A DNA stretch of 64,000 nt, from the NCBI RefSeq assembly GCF_030409795.1, contig NZ_JAUFQN010000019.1, positions 2,914,001-2,978,000 of the forward strand, in the 5' to 3' direction. This stretch comes from Flavobacterium paronense (lineage in GTDB: Bacteria; Bacteroidota; Bacteroidia; Flavobacteriales; Flavobacteriaceae). The notes below the pieces were generated by a model. That model was not told the origin of the DNA, did not search any database, and saw only the letters and a list, made by a program, of their open reading frames with translations. Each line of letters begins with the position of its first letter. The first letter of the stretch is position 1. This document shows positions 1-8,543 of this stretch, piece after piece. Made by a program: the position numbers and the translations under genes.

Positions 1-1820
1 TATTCTTTAAATTTCTCTTTGTAAATAATGCCAAGCTGATAGTTAGCAAAGTTTCTTTCTTTGCTCAAACTGTCTATAACGGTTTGTGATGACGGAATTT
101 GTTTTATATAGAAATCCGGTGTAAAACGCTCATCTACAGCAGCAACATCTTTGTCATCTTTGTTCTCTTCGTTATTTTTGCCGTCTGCATCTTTTCCTTT
201 CACGTTGTTTTTTTCCGAAAGTGATGAAACGCGCCAATTGTCCTGCAAGGTTCTATTGCCCCAATTTTTGGCAAACTCTACTTTACCAAAAGCAACCGTC
301 GTTGGGTTATAAAAATAGAAAGCCCCTTCACCTCCTGAGGCTATAGTATTTGGAGCTTTAGGAGTTGACGCCTTTGATTTTTTTGCCTCTGCAGCATCGT
401 CTGAATCGATTTTACCATCGTTTCTCTCTTGATTTTCTTTAAGTTGCGCTGCTTTTTCTGCCGCCTTTTTTTGTGCTTCTTCTGCTTTTTTAAGTTTTAC
501 AATGTAGGCTTCAAAGTAAGCTGTTCTTTCTGCACTTGGCATTTTATACAACGAAATGATACTATCATTGGTTTGTGAGATGGCTTCATATTTTATAACA
601 TCTTCCAGATTTTCCCTTTTCTTTTTTATCAGATTAAATTCTCTGGTCCTTGGTTTTAACTGAACTAAGGTGCTGTCATAATAATTACCGGCTTTGACGA
701 ATTTGGAATCTATGAAATACAAATCGGCCAGGTTTCTGTAATTGGAAGCAATAAGATAATAGTCTTGCGTTTTCTTTCTCAAAGAAAGATTGTATTCTTT
801 TTTGGCTCGTTCTCTCTTATTCGTTTTTTCATAAAACAATCCCAGTTGATGGTGTAAGACATCCAAAAAGGGTCTGTTTTCTCTGTCTTTCAATAGGTCA
901 TTGTATTTTTTTAGAAAAGCTACCGTATCGCCTTTCTCATAATCAAATTGTGCTGCTTGTCTCGCATGAGCATGAATTACGTAGGCTTTAGCTGCTTTTC
1001 TCTTCATGTCAATCACCGTTTGGTAACTTGCATAAGCGCTGTCTTTATAGCCAAGCTGTTCGTATATCTGACCTAAAATATAATTGTATCTTGATATTTC
1101 TTCTTTCGATTTAGTGCTTTCTTTAGCGATTTTAAGTTTGGCAACAGCACTGTCTTTCTGTTCTAAATTTAAAAAAGCCTGAGCCAAAGTAGCATTGGCA
1201 TCGGCAAAAATCTGATCTTTAAATTTAATCTCCTTCAGCAGTTTTCGGAGATTATTTACAGCTAAAGCATCGTTATCCAGACGCATATTAGTTTTTTCTC
1301 TCCAAATTTTTACTTCGTATATTTTATTGCTATTTGGAGATTTGTTTAGCACATAGTTGAATGCATCCAAAGCGGGTACAAAGCGCTGATCATAATATCT
1401 TGCTTTTCCAAGCATCATATAAGCTTCGTCCATTTGTGGGTTTTTCTCCGAACCATTAATGTTCATCGAATGCTTTTGAATTGCTTTGGTTGCTTTGGTT
1501 TCAGCTTTCTCAAAATTGGCATTTTTAGGTTTGCCCTGATTAAGATTGTCTTCTGAAACCTGCATTCTTTCTACAGGAAGAATTTCCCAAAAATTATCTA
1601 CATTTTGAAGTTTTACTTCTGCAACTCCTTTGTCTAAGCCAATTCCTCCGTTATATAAAATGTTGTCTTTCGTACTAAGTGCATGTGAATTTCTGGATAG
1701 CCACGTGTTTCTCTTGGTAGAACAAGCGATCAAAAAAAACAATAATCCCGAGAAGAAAAAATATTTAATTGTAGTGGTTTTCAAAGCAAAACGTTTAGTG
1801 TTATAACGCAAAAAAGTCAT
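1..1820 (-). CDS. sprE: SprE/PorW-type type IX secretion lipoprotein (3' end outside the window)
   Basis: Partial gene: the N-terminal 606 codons are present and the frame is still open at the window edge. The start chosen is the ATG at 1820. A lipoprotein signal follows, with a hydrophobic stretch ending in the lipobox FLIAC (Cys33), so the protein should be membrane-anchored and periplasm-facing. Helical TPR-like repeats fill roughly residues 60-430. A Lys/Ala/Glu-rich linker follows (about 440-485), then a region that leads off the window. Signal, TPR content and linker match SprE of Flavobacterium (PorW of Porphyromonas), a lipoprotein needed for type IX secretion and gliding. A shorter TTG start (1784) would also keep the lipobox. 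Identification is by recognition of the family, not by a search. Confidence 0.82.
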   Translation of the reverse strand, partial: MTFLRYNTKRFALKTTTIKYFFFSGLLFFLIACSTKRNTWLSRNSHALSTKDNILYNGGIGLDKGVAEVKLQNVDNFWEILPVERMQVSEDNLNQGKPKNANFEKAETKATKAIQKHSMNINGSEKNPQMDEAYMMLGKARYYDQRFVPALDAFNYVLNKSPNSNKIYEVKIWREKTNMRLDNDALAVNNLRKLLKEIKFKDQIFADANATLAQAFLNLEQKDSAVAKLKIAKESTKSKEEISRYNYILGQIYEQLGYKDSAYASYQTVIDMKRKAAKAYVIHAHARQAAQFDYEKGDTVAFLKKYNDLLKDRENRPFLDVLHHQLGLFYEKTNKRERAKKEYNLSLRKKTQDYYLIASNYRNLADLYFIDSKFVKAGNYYDSTLVQLKPRTREFNLIKKKRENLEDVIKYEAISQTNDSIISLYKMPSAERTAYFEAYIVKLKKAEEAQKKAAEKAAQLKENQERNDGKIDSDDAAEAKKSKASTPKAPNTIASGGEGAFYFYNPTTVAFGKVEFAKNWGNRTLQDNWRVSSLSEKNNVKGKDADGKNNEENKDDKDVAAVDERFTPDFYIKQIPSSQTVIDSLSKERNFANYQLGIIYKEKFKE

Positions 1821-1983
1821 AAATAGTATAACTAACGGGTAAAAATACGTTTCTTTTTGATATAGCAAAAAATTAGCGGTAAGTTTTTACCATTATTGAT
1901 AAATACATTTAAGCAAAGGCCTACAAGATGATACTAATCAAGTTAGCAACGATTGTTTTGATATGAATTGACTTTTAACGCTT

Positions 1984-2352
1984 TTAAGACAATTCTTGAA
2001 ATTTTTTCCTGAATTCTATTGGGTTAGAAATTTTAGGAAATACTTCTCTTGAACCTCCGGTACCTACAATTGTAATGGTGCCATAACCCAGTATTCTGCC
2101 CAATATTCCCTGATCTACATTAACACTTTCAATTTTTGAAAGATTCATTTCAAATGTTTTTCTGCTAATGAGTCCTGTCTTTATAATTACACGTCGATTA
2201 GTAATGGCGAACTCATCAGAATATTTGTCAATAAGTGGTGCAATAAATAACGTTAAAAGGGCTCTTAGATTGCAAAAAATTATCCAATGATAGGTGGTTT
2301 CTAATTCTACGTGTTCGTCTTTAATTAAATTATTGTTAATGTAAGTTCCCAT
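1984..2352 (-). CDS. Bacterial PH-domain (bPH_2 / former DUF304) protein
   Basis: 122-residue protein. One hydrophobic segment lies near residues 23-41, followed by a bPH_2 core with the phrases FAITNRRVI and MNLSKIESVNVDQ, which are typical of the YdbS-like membrane-flanked domain. The glycine-rich segment IVGTGGSREVFPKI fits the end of the domain. It lies 39 bp downstream of the ABC ATPase gene on the same strand and may be the last gene of that operon. Function is unknown; family members are thought to sit at membranes. The family call is confident, the role is not. Confidence 0.75.
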   Translation of the reverse strand: MGTYINNNLIKDEHVELETTYHWIIFCNLRALLTLFIAPLIDKYSDEFAITNRRVIIKTGLISRKTFEMNLSKIESVNVDQGILGRILGYGTITIVGTGGSREVFPKISNPIEFRKKFQELS

Positions 2353-2391
2353 TATTTTAGCTTGTTTTTTTCTGAAATTAGTATGCTTATT

Positions 2392-3090
2392 TTAAACCGC
2401 AAAAAACGCTTCCAATTCCTTTAAGGTTTCCGGCGATGTTTGGATGTCTTTCACCACTTCGCCCAAATGCAGTGCTACAATTCGGTTACAAACCTCAACA
2501 GTATGAACCAAATCGTGAGAAGAAACCAAAACAGTAACGTTAGGATTTTCGGCTAATTCTTTGATGATAATTTTTAATCGGTTCACGGTTGTTGGATCTA
2601 AATTAGCAAAAGGTTCGTCTAAGATAATCACTTCCGGATTTCCAATTAAAGTGGCGATGATGCCTACTTTCTTCATATTCCCTTTAGACAAATCTCTTAA
2701 ATACTTTTTGCTGTTCAGGATTTCCCCATTAAAGAATTCTTCATGCTTTGTCAAAAGTAGGTCAACATCGGCTTTGTTTTGTCCACGCAAATCGCCAATG
2801 AAATAAAAGTATTCTTCGGCAGTTAAATAACCAATCAAAAAGCTTTCATCGATAAAGGCTGCTGTGAAAGGTTTCCACGCTTCGCTTTTGTCTACTTGTA
2901 CTTCGTTGTTGATTATGTGTCCGGAACTTGGCTGAATTAAATCCAATAACAAACTAAAAAAAGTGGTTTTCCCAGCACCGTTATTTCCGACTAATCCAAA
3001 GCTTTGTCCTTTAGGAATTTCAAGACCTGGCATGTTTAAAACCATTGTCCCTAAATTATATCGTTTGGTTAAATTATTTACTTGTATCAT
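2392..3090 (-). CDS. ABC transporter ATP-binding protein
   Basis: 232-residue nucleotide-binding subunit. Visible motifs: Walker A GNNGAGKTT (35-43), signature LSKGN (134-138), Walker B VIILDEP (154-160) and the H-loop SSHD (190-193). The length is normal for a stand-alone ATPase of a drug- or lipid-exporter type system. It begins 23 bp after the DUF5687 membrane protein on the same strand, so the two almost certainly form one transporter, with this protein powering export from the cytoplasmic side. The substrate cannot be told from sequence. Confidence 0.93.
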   Translation of the reverse strand: MIQVNNLTKRYNLGTMVLNMPGLEIPKGQSFGLVGNNGAGKTTFFSLLLDLIQPSSGHIINNEVQVDKSEAWKPFTAAFIDESFLIGYLTAEEYFYFIGDLRGQNKADVDLLLTKHEEFFNGEILNSKKYLRDLSKGNMKKVGIIATLIGNPEVIILDEPFANLDPTTVNRLKIIIKELAENPNVTVLVSSHDLVHTVEVCNRIVALHLGEVVKDIQTSPETLKELEAFFAV

Positions 3091-3113
3091 GTGTTTTGGT
3101 ATGTGTTTTAGTT

Positions 3114-4583
3114 TTAGTTTTTCTGTTTGTAAGCTGCTATGGTTTCGTATTTTTCTGTTTTATATATCTTTTCTATTTGTGCAAAAACTTTGTTCCTGAA
3201 AGCGAAGCCCAGAACTCCGGCTAAGGCTACAAAAAGAAGCCCAACATTAGCAGAAAAAAGATAAAAGCCAAGCGCATATAACAGCATTGGCACGAGCAAT
3301 TTTGGTATTGAAATTAGCATTGTTTTTACATTAAAAGCTTGTTTATCGCCGAAAGCCTTATTAGCCATAGTCAAATCGATTGGGGTTTTAACAAATGCAC
3401 CGCCAAGCATTACCAAATGAGAATTGACACCAATATTATAAAGCGCTCCAACCACAATCAACAAATAGATGTGCAGTCCAAAATACAAATAAAAAGAAGC
3501 GAGCACGGTTGAAATCAAAGTGCCAATAACCATTAGCCACCATTTTGAACTGATGTATTCCCGGTATTGAATATTTTGACTCATCATCAGTTGATAATAA
3601 GCACTATCCCAACTTGGGACAAATTGTCCGAATGTGAATAAAAATCCCCCCGAAACAAATATCCCGGCAAATACATGCATCGCCGGATTATTGTAGGCCT
3701 CAATTGAATTTGTAAAAAATAATAAGCCGTAAAAAATGAAAAGAAAACTCATGATAACCGTAGTTCGGGAACGTTTGTTTCGTTTCAAAAGTTTGATATC
3801 GTTTTTGAGAAAAGTGCCCAGTGTTCCAAATTGGTTTAACCAAGTGAAGTCTTCTGTTTTGGCTTCATCGCTTTTTTTGGCTAAACCGGTATCCAGATTT
3901 AAGTTCTTTTTGAAATAGTCAAAAGAAAAGTAATAGGTTACAATGGCTAAAAGTATCGGAATCAGAAACAAATAATAAGTGCTGTACATTCCCTGAAAAA
4001 AAGGTTGCGTATACTTGGTTACATCAAAAAGCTGATAGTATTGAGCCAATCCCAAACTCGCAACTACAGCTAAAAGGGAATAAAAAACGCTATCCTTATT
4101 ATTGAGCAAAACATTGATAAAATTATTAGCAAAAATCAATGCCATCATTCCCAAATGCCATAAAATTGCCTGATATCCGTAACCGTGAGTTAACAAAACA
4201 ATCGTGAACGGAATAAAGAAAAAAGCATGTAAAATATTGAAAAACGAAATGCTCGTTTTCCCTAAAGAAAAATGGACAATGGTATCTCTTTTTATGGGTA
4301 AATTCAACAACGGTTTGATATTGGTAACCGGCATCTTTTGAAAAAAATACCGAATCACTAAATCTACAACCAAATAATAAATCAGGTATTTATTGACTGT
4401 TGCCAAAGGTTCCAGATGCAAATCTTCCTTTAGTAAAAAGAAAACCGCAACACCTGCGCCAATAAAAATAAGCATGAAATAGGCGGCTACAAAACCCATT
4501 ACTATTTTCAATGCTAAATTAGTGGCAAAAGAAGCCGAACGAAAAAAAGCTTTCCATTCGAGGTAAATGAAGTGTTTAAACAT
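3114..4583 (-). CDS. DUF5687 family membrane protein, probable ABC permease
   Basis: 489 residues, strongly hydrophobic with about ten predicted membrane spans, grouped in an N-terminal and a C-terminal set around a soluble loop (about 235-270). The opening MFKHFIYLEWKAFFRS is characteristic of the Bacteroidota DUF5687 family, which sits beside an ABC ATPase and resembles the permease half of an ABC-2 type exporter. It is the first gene of the operon with the ATPase and the PH-domain protein. Substrate unknown. The assignment as permease rests on context and topology. Confidence 0.8.
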   Translation of the reverse strand: MFKHFIYLEWKAFFRSASFATNLALKIVMGFVAAYFMLIFIGAGVAVFFLLKEDLHLEPLATVNKYLIYYLVVDLVIRYFFQKMPVTNIKPLLNLPIKRDTIVHFSLGKTSISFFNILHAFFFIPFTIVLLTHGYGYQAILWHLGMMALIFANNFINVLLNNKDSVFYSLLAVVASLGLAQYYQLFDVTKYTQPFFQGMYSTYYLFLIPILLAIVTYYFSFDYFKKNLNLDTGLAKKSDEAKTEDFTWLNQFGTLGTFLKNDIKLLKRNKRSRTTVIMSFLFIFYGLLFFTNSIEAYNNPAMHVFAGIFVSGGFLFTFGQFVPSWDSAYYQLMMSQNIQYREYISSKWWLMVIGTLISTVLASFYLYFGLHIYLLIVVGALYNIGVNSHLVMLGGAFVKTPIDLTMANKAFGDKQAFNVKTMLISIPKLLVPMLLYALGFYLFSANVGLLFVALAGVLGFAFRNKVFAQIEKIYKTEKYETIAAYKQKN

Positions 4584-4698
4584 AGTGATTGTTTTTGGTT
4601 TTTGGAATTAGTTCCTAAATGTAGAAAAAAGTTACAGTATTGCAAAAGTCTTTTTTGGGAAGCAGGTTTGTGAGGGTTTTACCATGCTTATCATAAGG

Positions 4699-4822
4699 TT
4701 ATATTCGTAGTGCGTGCGATGTGTGTCCGATGTGTGTGCGATGTGTGTGCGATGTTTTACTATTTTTATCGGATACACATCGGACACACATCGCATTCAA
4801 ATCGGATACACTACGAATATAA
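4699..4822. repeat. Long imperfect palindrome built from 11-bp units
   Basis: The outer 14 bases are a perfect inverted repeat (TTATATTCGTAGTG at 4699-4712, its complement at 4809-4822). Inside, each arm contains about four 11-bp units of the type CGATGTGTGTS, giving two arms of about 54 nt with about ten mismatches and an AT-rich loop near 4755-4767. It lies in the 359-bp gap between two divergently transcribed genes. Reading frames crossing it (for example 4710-4979) are just the repeat read through. Function unknown. Confidence 0.75.
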
Positions 4823-4919
4823 CTATAACAAACAAGGCCTGTGCAATTATCCATATTTACCTCTCAATAGGAGCAACATTCTTTTTCACATTACTAAAAG
4901 ACAATTTTTGATTTTAAAC

Positions 4920-4927
4920 TATCTTTG
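4920..4927 (+). promoter_or_regulatory. Putative -7 promoter element for the PaaE-like reductase gene
   Basis: TATCTTTG matches the Bacteroidota -7 consensus TAnnTTTG and lies 15 bp before the ATG at 4943. No clear -33 TTG is seen at the usual distance. Its position overlaps a possible upstream TTG start at 4925, which argues against that start. Confidence 0.5.
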
Positions 4928-4942
4928 CAAAAAATCAATTTC

Positions 4943-5998
4943 ATGTCAGCCTTTTATAAATTACAAATCAAAGAAGTAAAGCACGAAACTGCTAATGCCA
5001 TTTCTGTTGCTTTTAACATTCCGGCCGAATTAAAATCGGCTTATCAATTTACTGCCGGTCAATATGTAAACCTAAAGTTAACTTTAGACGGACAAGAAAT
5101 ACGCCGAGCGTATTCGGTTTGTTCTTCGCCTACTAGTGGCGAATTGCGAATTACTATTAAATCTGTTAAGAACGGGCATTTTTCTAAATTTGCGAATGAG
5201 AATTTAAAAGTGGGTGATTTACTCGAAGTGGGTCAACCGGAAGGGAAATTCACCTTTGAGCCTAGTAGCGAAAAACTAAAAAACTACGCTGGATTTGTTG
5301 CCGGAAGCGGAATTACACCTGTAATGTCTATCTTAAAATCGGTTTTAGAAAGCGAGCCAAAAAGTACTTTTGTTTTGGTTTACGGAAATAAGACGCCTGA
5401 AGAAACCATTTTTCATTCCGAATTACACGAGCTGCAATTGAAATATGTTGGTCGCCTTTTTGTGCAGTATGTTTTCAGTCAGACGAAAGTTGAGGGCGAA
5501 CTTTTTGGCCGAATTGACAAGTCGACTGTGAATTTTGTTTTGAATAATAAGCACAAAGAAAAAACCTTTGATAAATTTTATTTATGTGGTCCGGAAGAAA
5601 TGATTAATCAGGTTTCAACTGTTTTAAAGGAAAACAATGTTGCTGAAAAAAACATCAAATTTGAATTGTTTTCTACATCAACAGCTAATGAAAACCAGGC
5701 TGCCGAAAGTCATACCGGTCATACCAAAATTACCGTGATGGTTGACGATGAAGAGACTACTTTCGAAATGTCGCAAAAGCAAACGGTTCTCGAAGCGGCT
5801 TTAAAACAAGGCATTGACGCTCCCTATTCTTGTCAGGGTGGTATTTGTAGTTCTTGCTTGGCGCGAATTACTAATGGTACTGCCGAAATGAAAAAGAATT
5901 CGATTTTGACGGATAGCGAAATTGCTGAAGGATTAATTTTAACGTGTCAGGCGCATCCAACCTCTGCGGAACTTTATGTGGATTATGATGATGTTTAG
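4943..5998 (+). CDS. PaaE/PaaK-like flavodoxin-ferredoxin reductase with [2Fe-2S] domain
   Basis: 351 residues from the ATG at 4943. The N-terminal FAD domain carries RRAYSVCSSP, the NAD(P) domain carries GSGITPVMSIL, and the C-terminal plant-type ferredoxin domain has cluster ligands Cys297, Cys302, Cys305 and Cys335 (CQGGICSSC, then LTCQAH). This order is that of the reductase component of phenylacetyl-CoA epoxidase (PaaE) and related oxygenase reductases, which pass electrons from NAD(P)H through FAD to the 2Fe-2S centre. No other paa genes are present, so it may serve another oxygenase; alkB lies 51 kb away in this window but is not linked. A TTG six codons upstream is rejected because it lies in the promoter element. 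Confidence 0.85.
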   Translation: MSAFYKLQIKEVKHETANAISVAFNIPAELKSAYQFTAGQYVNLKLTLDGQEIRRAYSVCSSPTSGELRITIKSVKNGHFSKFANENLKVGDLLEVGQPEGKFTFEPSSEKLKNYAGFVAGSGITPVMSILKSVLESEPKSTFVLVYGNKTPEETIFHSELHELQLKYVGRLFVQYVFSQTKVEGELFGRIDKSTVNFVLNNKHKEKTFDKFYLCGPEEMINQVSTVLKENNVAEKNIKFELFSTSTANENQAAESHTGHTKITVMVDDEETTFEMSQKQTVLEAALKQGIDAPYSCQGGICSSCLARITNGTAEMKKNSILTDSEIAEGLILTCQAHPTSAELYVDYDDV

Positions 5999-6025
5999 TT
6001 AGAAGAAAGAAAAAAGAAAAAAGAC

Positions 6026-6049
6026 AAAACTTCCTTAATTGGGAGTTTT
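6026..6049. terminator. Intrinsic terminator between convergent genes
   Basis: AAAACTTCC and GGGAGTTTT form a 9-bp stem with one mismatch and a six-base loop, followed by T residues on the plus strand. It sits in the 52-bp gap between two convergent genes and could serve both. Confidence 0.6.
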
Positions 6050-6050
6050 T

Positions 6051-7094
6051 CTATTTTATGGAAGATTGTATTTTTTCAACAACCGTTTTGGGAGCAATAC
6101 TTCGCATCGCTTCTTCATAACCTGAAACTTTTTTATTTCCATAAACCGAAGTTGGTAGCATTGGAAACTTTTCTCTATCAGAAACTAAACAATTTTCAAA
6201 CGGTTGATTGAATGGTGCAAATCCGGCAAAAGGATGTGTGGCGCCCCAAAGTGTGATTACTTTTATTCCCAACATCGCAGCAATATGTGCGTTTCCGGAA
6301 TCCATGGAAAGCATTGTGTCAAGATTGGAAATCAACTCTAATTCTTGTTTAAGATTTAGTTTCCCGGCAACATTTATTACGTTCTCTTTTCCGTTGGCAA
6401 ACAAATTAAGAATCTCAATTTCTTTATTTCCGCCACCAAAAAGGAAGATTTTAGTATTTGTATCAGATGCTAATTCTTCTACAACTTGTTGCATCAAATC
6501 CTGCGGATACACTTTGCTTTCGTATTGCGCAAATGGAGCTATTCCAATCCATTTTTGATTTGCTTTTTCGCTTGTAATTGCTACAATTTCTTTAGACAAA
6601 ACAGTCTTTTGAGGAAACTTAGGATTCGATAAATCAATAGTAAACCCTAACTTTTTGAACGTTTCAACATGCCTTTCAACCATGGTTTTGACTGGCTTGA
6701 AGATTTTATTTTCAGCTCTTGTTAAGGCTTTTTTAGCTGCTCTTCCTTTATCTGTGAAAGCTATTTTTTTTCCGCTTAAGGCAAACAATGTTCTGATAAT
6801 TTGTGACCGTAACACATTGTGTAAATCAGCAACAGCATCAATGTTTAATTGCTTTAAATCGGAGTATAATTTCAATAAGCCTAGGAAACCTTTATGTCTT
6901 CCTTTGACATCAACAGCAAAGAAACTCACATTCGGAATTCCGTCAAAAAAAGGTTTGAAAAAAGGTCGGGAAACTACTGTGATTTTTACTTCTGAATTCT
7001 GTTCCACCAAAGCTCTAATTACAGGAACTGTCATTGCAACATCGCCCATGGCAGATAATCGGATGACAGCTATATGTTGGATTGGGTTTGACAA
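6051..7094 (-). CDS. Glycosyltransferase family 9 (heptosyltransferase-like)
   Basis: 347 residues with the GT9 plan. The N-terminal domain opens with IAVIRLSAMGDVAMT, the hallmark of ADP-heptose:LPS heptosyltransferases. The C-terminal domain carries SMDSGNAHIAAMLGIKVITLWG, also typical of the family (nucleotide-sugar site). It likely adds a sugar to the LPS core at the inner face of the cytoplasmic membrane. The DUF4254 gene lies just upstream on the same strand, a pairing often seen in Bacteroidota. The real donor sugar cannot be told. Confidence 0.88.
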   Translation of the reverse strand: MSNPIQHIAVIRLSAMGDVAMTVPVIRALVEQNSEVKITVVSRPFFKPFFDGIPNVSFFAVDVKGRHKGFLGLLKLYSDLKQLNIDAVADLHNVLRSQIIRTLFALSGKKIAFTDKGRAAKKALTRAENKIFKPVKTMVERHVETFKKLGFTIDLSNPKFPQKTVLSKEIVAITSEKANQKWIGIAPFAQYESKVYPQDLMQQVVEELASDTNTKIFLFGGGNKEIEILNLFANGKENVINVAGKLNLKQELELISNLDTMLSMDSGNAHIAAMLGIKVITLWGATHPFAGFAPFNQPFENCLVSDREKFPMLPTSVYGNKKVSGYEEAMRSIAPKTVVEKIQSSIK

Positions 7095-7110
7095 TTATGC
7101 TAAATTTTAA

Positions 7111-7172
7111 AAACCATTAAGGTATTAAGGTTCATTAAGTTCTTCTTAATTTTCTTAATACCTTAATGGTTT
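7111..7172. repeat. Perfect 19-bp inverted repeat with nested inner hairpin
   Basis: Arms at 7111-7129 and 7154-7172 are perfect reverse complements (AAACCATTAAGGTATTAAG on the left). An inner hairpin ATTAAG/CTTAAT occupies 7134-7150. It fills the gap between the DUF4254 gene and the GT9 gene, both on the minus strand. It could act as a processing or attenuation structure, or be a dispersed intergenic repeat. The stem is AT-rich, so it is a weak candidate for a classical terminator. Confidence 0.7.
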
Positions 7173-7183
7173 AAATTTTTATA

Positions 7184-7789
7184 TTATTTCTTGTTTTGAT
7201 ACAAAACCGGATTCAAATCGTCGTCGTTGTACATTTTCATTTGCTTGTATACTTTCATGAATTTGTCACCGTTTTCAATATCTGTAATTAAATCATCAAT
7301 GGCTGTTGACAAATCGGTTCTTTGTTCTAACAGTACATTTAATTTAGCTTGGCATTTATCACGGTGTTCTTGTGAAGCTTCAGCACGAGTTGCTTCTTCT
7401 GTCATGTGGTAAATTTTTAAAGCTAGAATCGATAATCTGTCAATCGTCCAGGCTGGACTTTCGGAATTTATTTTTGCATTGTCTTTTACTTTGACATTGC
7501 TGTATTTTTGAAGAAAGTAGCTGTCTATATATTCTACCATATCCGTGCGCTCTTGATTGGAAGCATCTATTCTTCTTTTTAAAACCAAAGCGGCAACCGG
7601 GTCAATATTTGGGTCCCGTATTATATCTTCAAAATGCCATTGCACCGTATCAATCCAGTTTTTGAAATACAACAAATGTTCTATTTTTTCTTTTGGATAT
7701 GGGTTATTTACGGGTTGATCTACGTTGTCATAAACGTGATAATCCCTAATACTTTGTTCAAATATAGAATAGGCAAATTTTGAAAACAT
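7184..7789 (-). CDS. DUF4254 domain-containing protein
   Basis: 201 residues from the ATG at 7789 (MFSKFAYSIFEQS). All-helical, charged and without a signal peptide, so presumably cytoplasmic. Phrases such as LYFKNWIDTVQWHFEDIIRD mark the Bacteroidota family DUF4254, commonly encoded beside GT9 heptosyltransferases as here. Function unknown; an accessory role in LPS-core assembly is inferred only from the neighbour. A longer reading from 7843 is unlikely because that position coincides with a -7 promoter element. Confidence 0.8.
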   Translation of the reverse strand: MFSKFAYSIFEQSIRDYHVYDNVDQPVNNPYPKEKIEHLLYFKNWIDTVQWHFEDIIRDPNIDPVAALVLKRRIDASNQERTDMVEYIDSYFLQKYSNVKVKDNAKINSESPAWTIDRLSILALKIYHMTEEATRAEASQEHRDKCQAKLNVLLEQRTDLSTAIDDLITDIENGDKFMKVYKQMKMYNDDDLNPVLYQNKK

Positions 7790-7842
7790 ACTTTTAAATT
7801 TTATTTTATTTGATACAATTTGACCAAAAGGTTTCGTGTACA

Positions 7843-7850
7843 AAGATAGT
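7843..7850 (-). promoter_or_regulatory. Putative -7 promoter element for the DUF4254 gene
   Basis: On the minus strand the sequence reads TATCTTTG, matching TAnnTTTG, 53 bp upstream of the ATG at 7789. It supports the shorter start of that gene. Confidence 0.5.
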
Positions 7851-7889
7851 TTTTTATACTTTTACCTAAACATACAAATTCCCACATTC

Positions 7890-8543
7890 ATGCATCTTCA
7901 CAATATTTCTGAAAACAATAGTATCCTCAATCATTTTTTGGCACAAATTCGTGATGTTAACATCCAAAAAGACAGCATGCGTTTCCGAAAAAACATTGAG
8001 CGCATTGGTGAAATCATGGCGTATGAATTGAGTAAAACGCTGGAATATAAAAACATTGATGTACAAACTCCGTTAGGCATTAAACACACCACAACTATTG
8101 CTGATAATGTAGTTTTATGTTCAATTCTTCGTGCCGGATTAGCATTGCATATGGGTTTTATGAATATCTTCGACAATGCTGAAAACGGTTTTGTTTCGGC
8201 TTATCGTCATCATTATGACAACGATGATAAATTTGATATTTTAGTTGAATACCAAGCTGCTCCATCTTTCGAAAATAAGAATCTGATTTTAATTGACCCG
8301 ATGTTAGCTACAGGACAATCGATTGTGGCGGTTTTACACAAATTGCATTTGGAACAAAAACCAAAAGAAATTCATATTGCAGTTGTAATTGCTGCACCGG
8401 AAGGAATTGCTTATCTTCAAAAAAATCTTCCTGATAATTTTCATCTTTGGATTGCGGCGATAGATGAAAAACTTAACGAGAAAAACTACATTGTTCCTGG
8501 TCTTGGCGATGCAGGCGATTTGGCTTACGGAAGCAAATTATAG
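7890..8543 (+). CDS. upp: Uracil phosphoribosyltransferase
   Basis: 217 residues from the ATG at 7890 (MHLHNISENNSIL). It makes UMP from uracil and PRPP in pyrimidine salvage. The PRPP-binding loop is seen as LIDPMLATGQSIV; CSILRAGLALHMG and the C-terminal uracil-binding segment IVPGLGDAGDLAYG are also typical. Length is normal for the family. An in-frame ATG at 7836 would add 18 poorly conserved residues. The stop overlaps the stop of the convergent DUF6427 gene. Confidence 0.95.
   Translation: MHLHNISENNSILNHFLAQIRDVNIQKDSMRFRKNIERIGEIMAYELSKTLEYKNIDVQTPLGIKHTTTIADNVVLCSILRAGLALHMGFMNIFDNAENGFVSAYRHHYDNDDKFDILVEYQAAPSFENKNLILIDPMLATGQSIVAVLHKLHLEQKPKEIHIAVVIAAPEGIAYLQKNLPDNFHLWIAAIDEKLNEKNYIVPGLGDAGDLAYGSKL

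Noticed and set aside
1702..1707. CACGTG as a parS site in sprE
   Set aside because: The flanks do not give GTTnCACGTGnAAC; only the central six bases match.
4710..4979. Reading frame of 89 codons upstream of the PaaE-like gene
   Set aside because: It runs through the 11-bp repeat array and into the next gene in another frame; composition is not protein-like.
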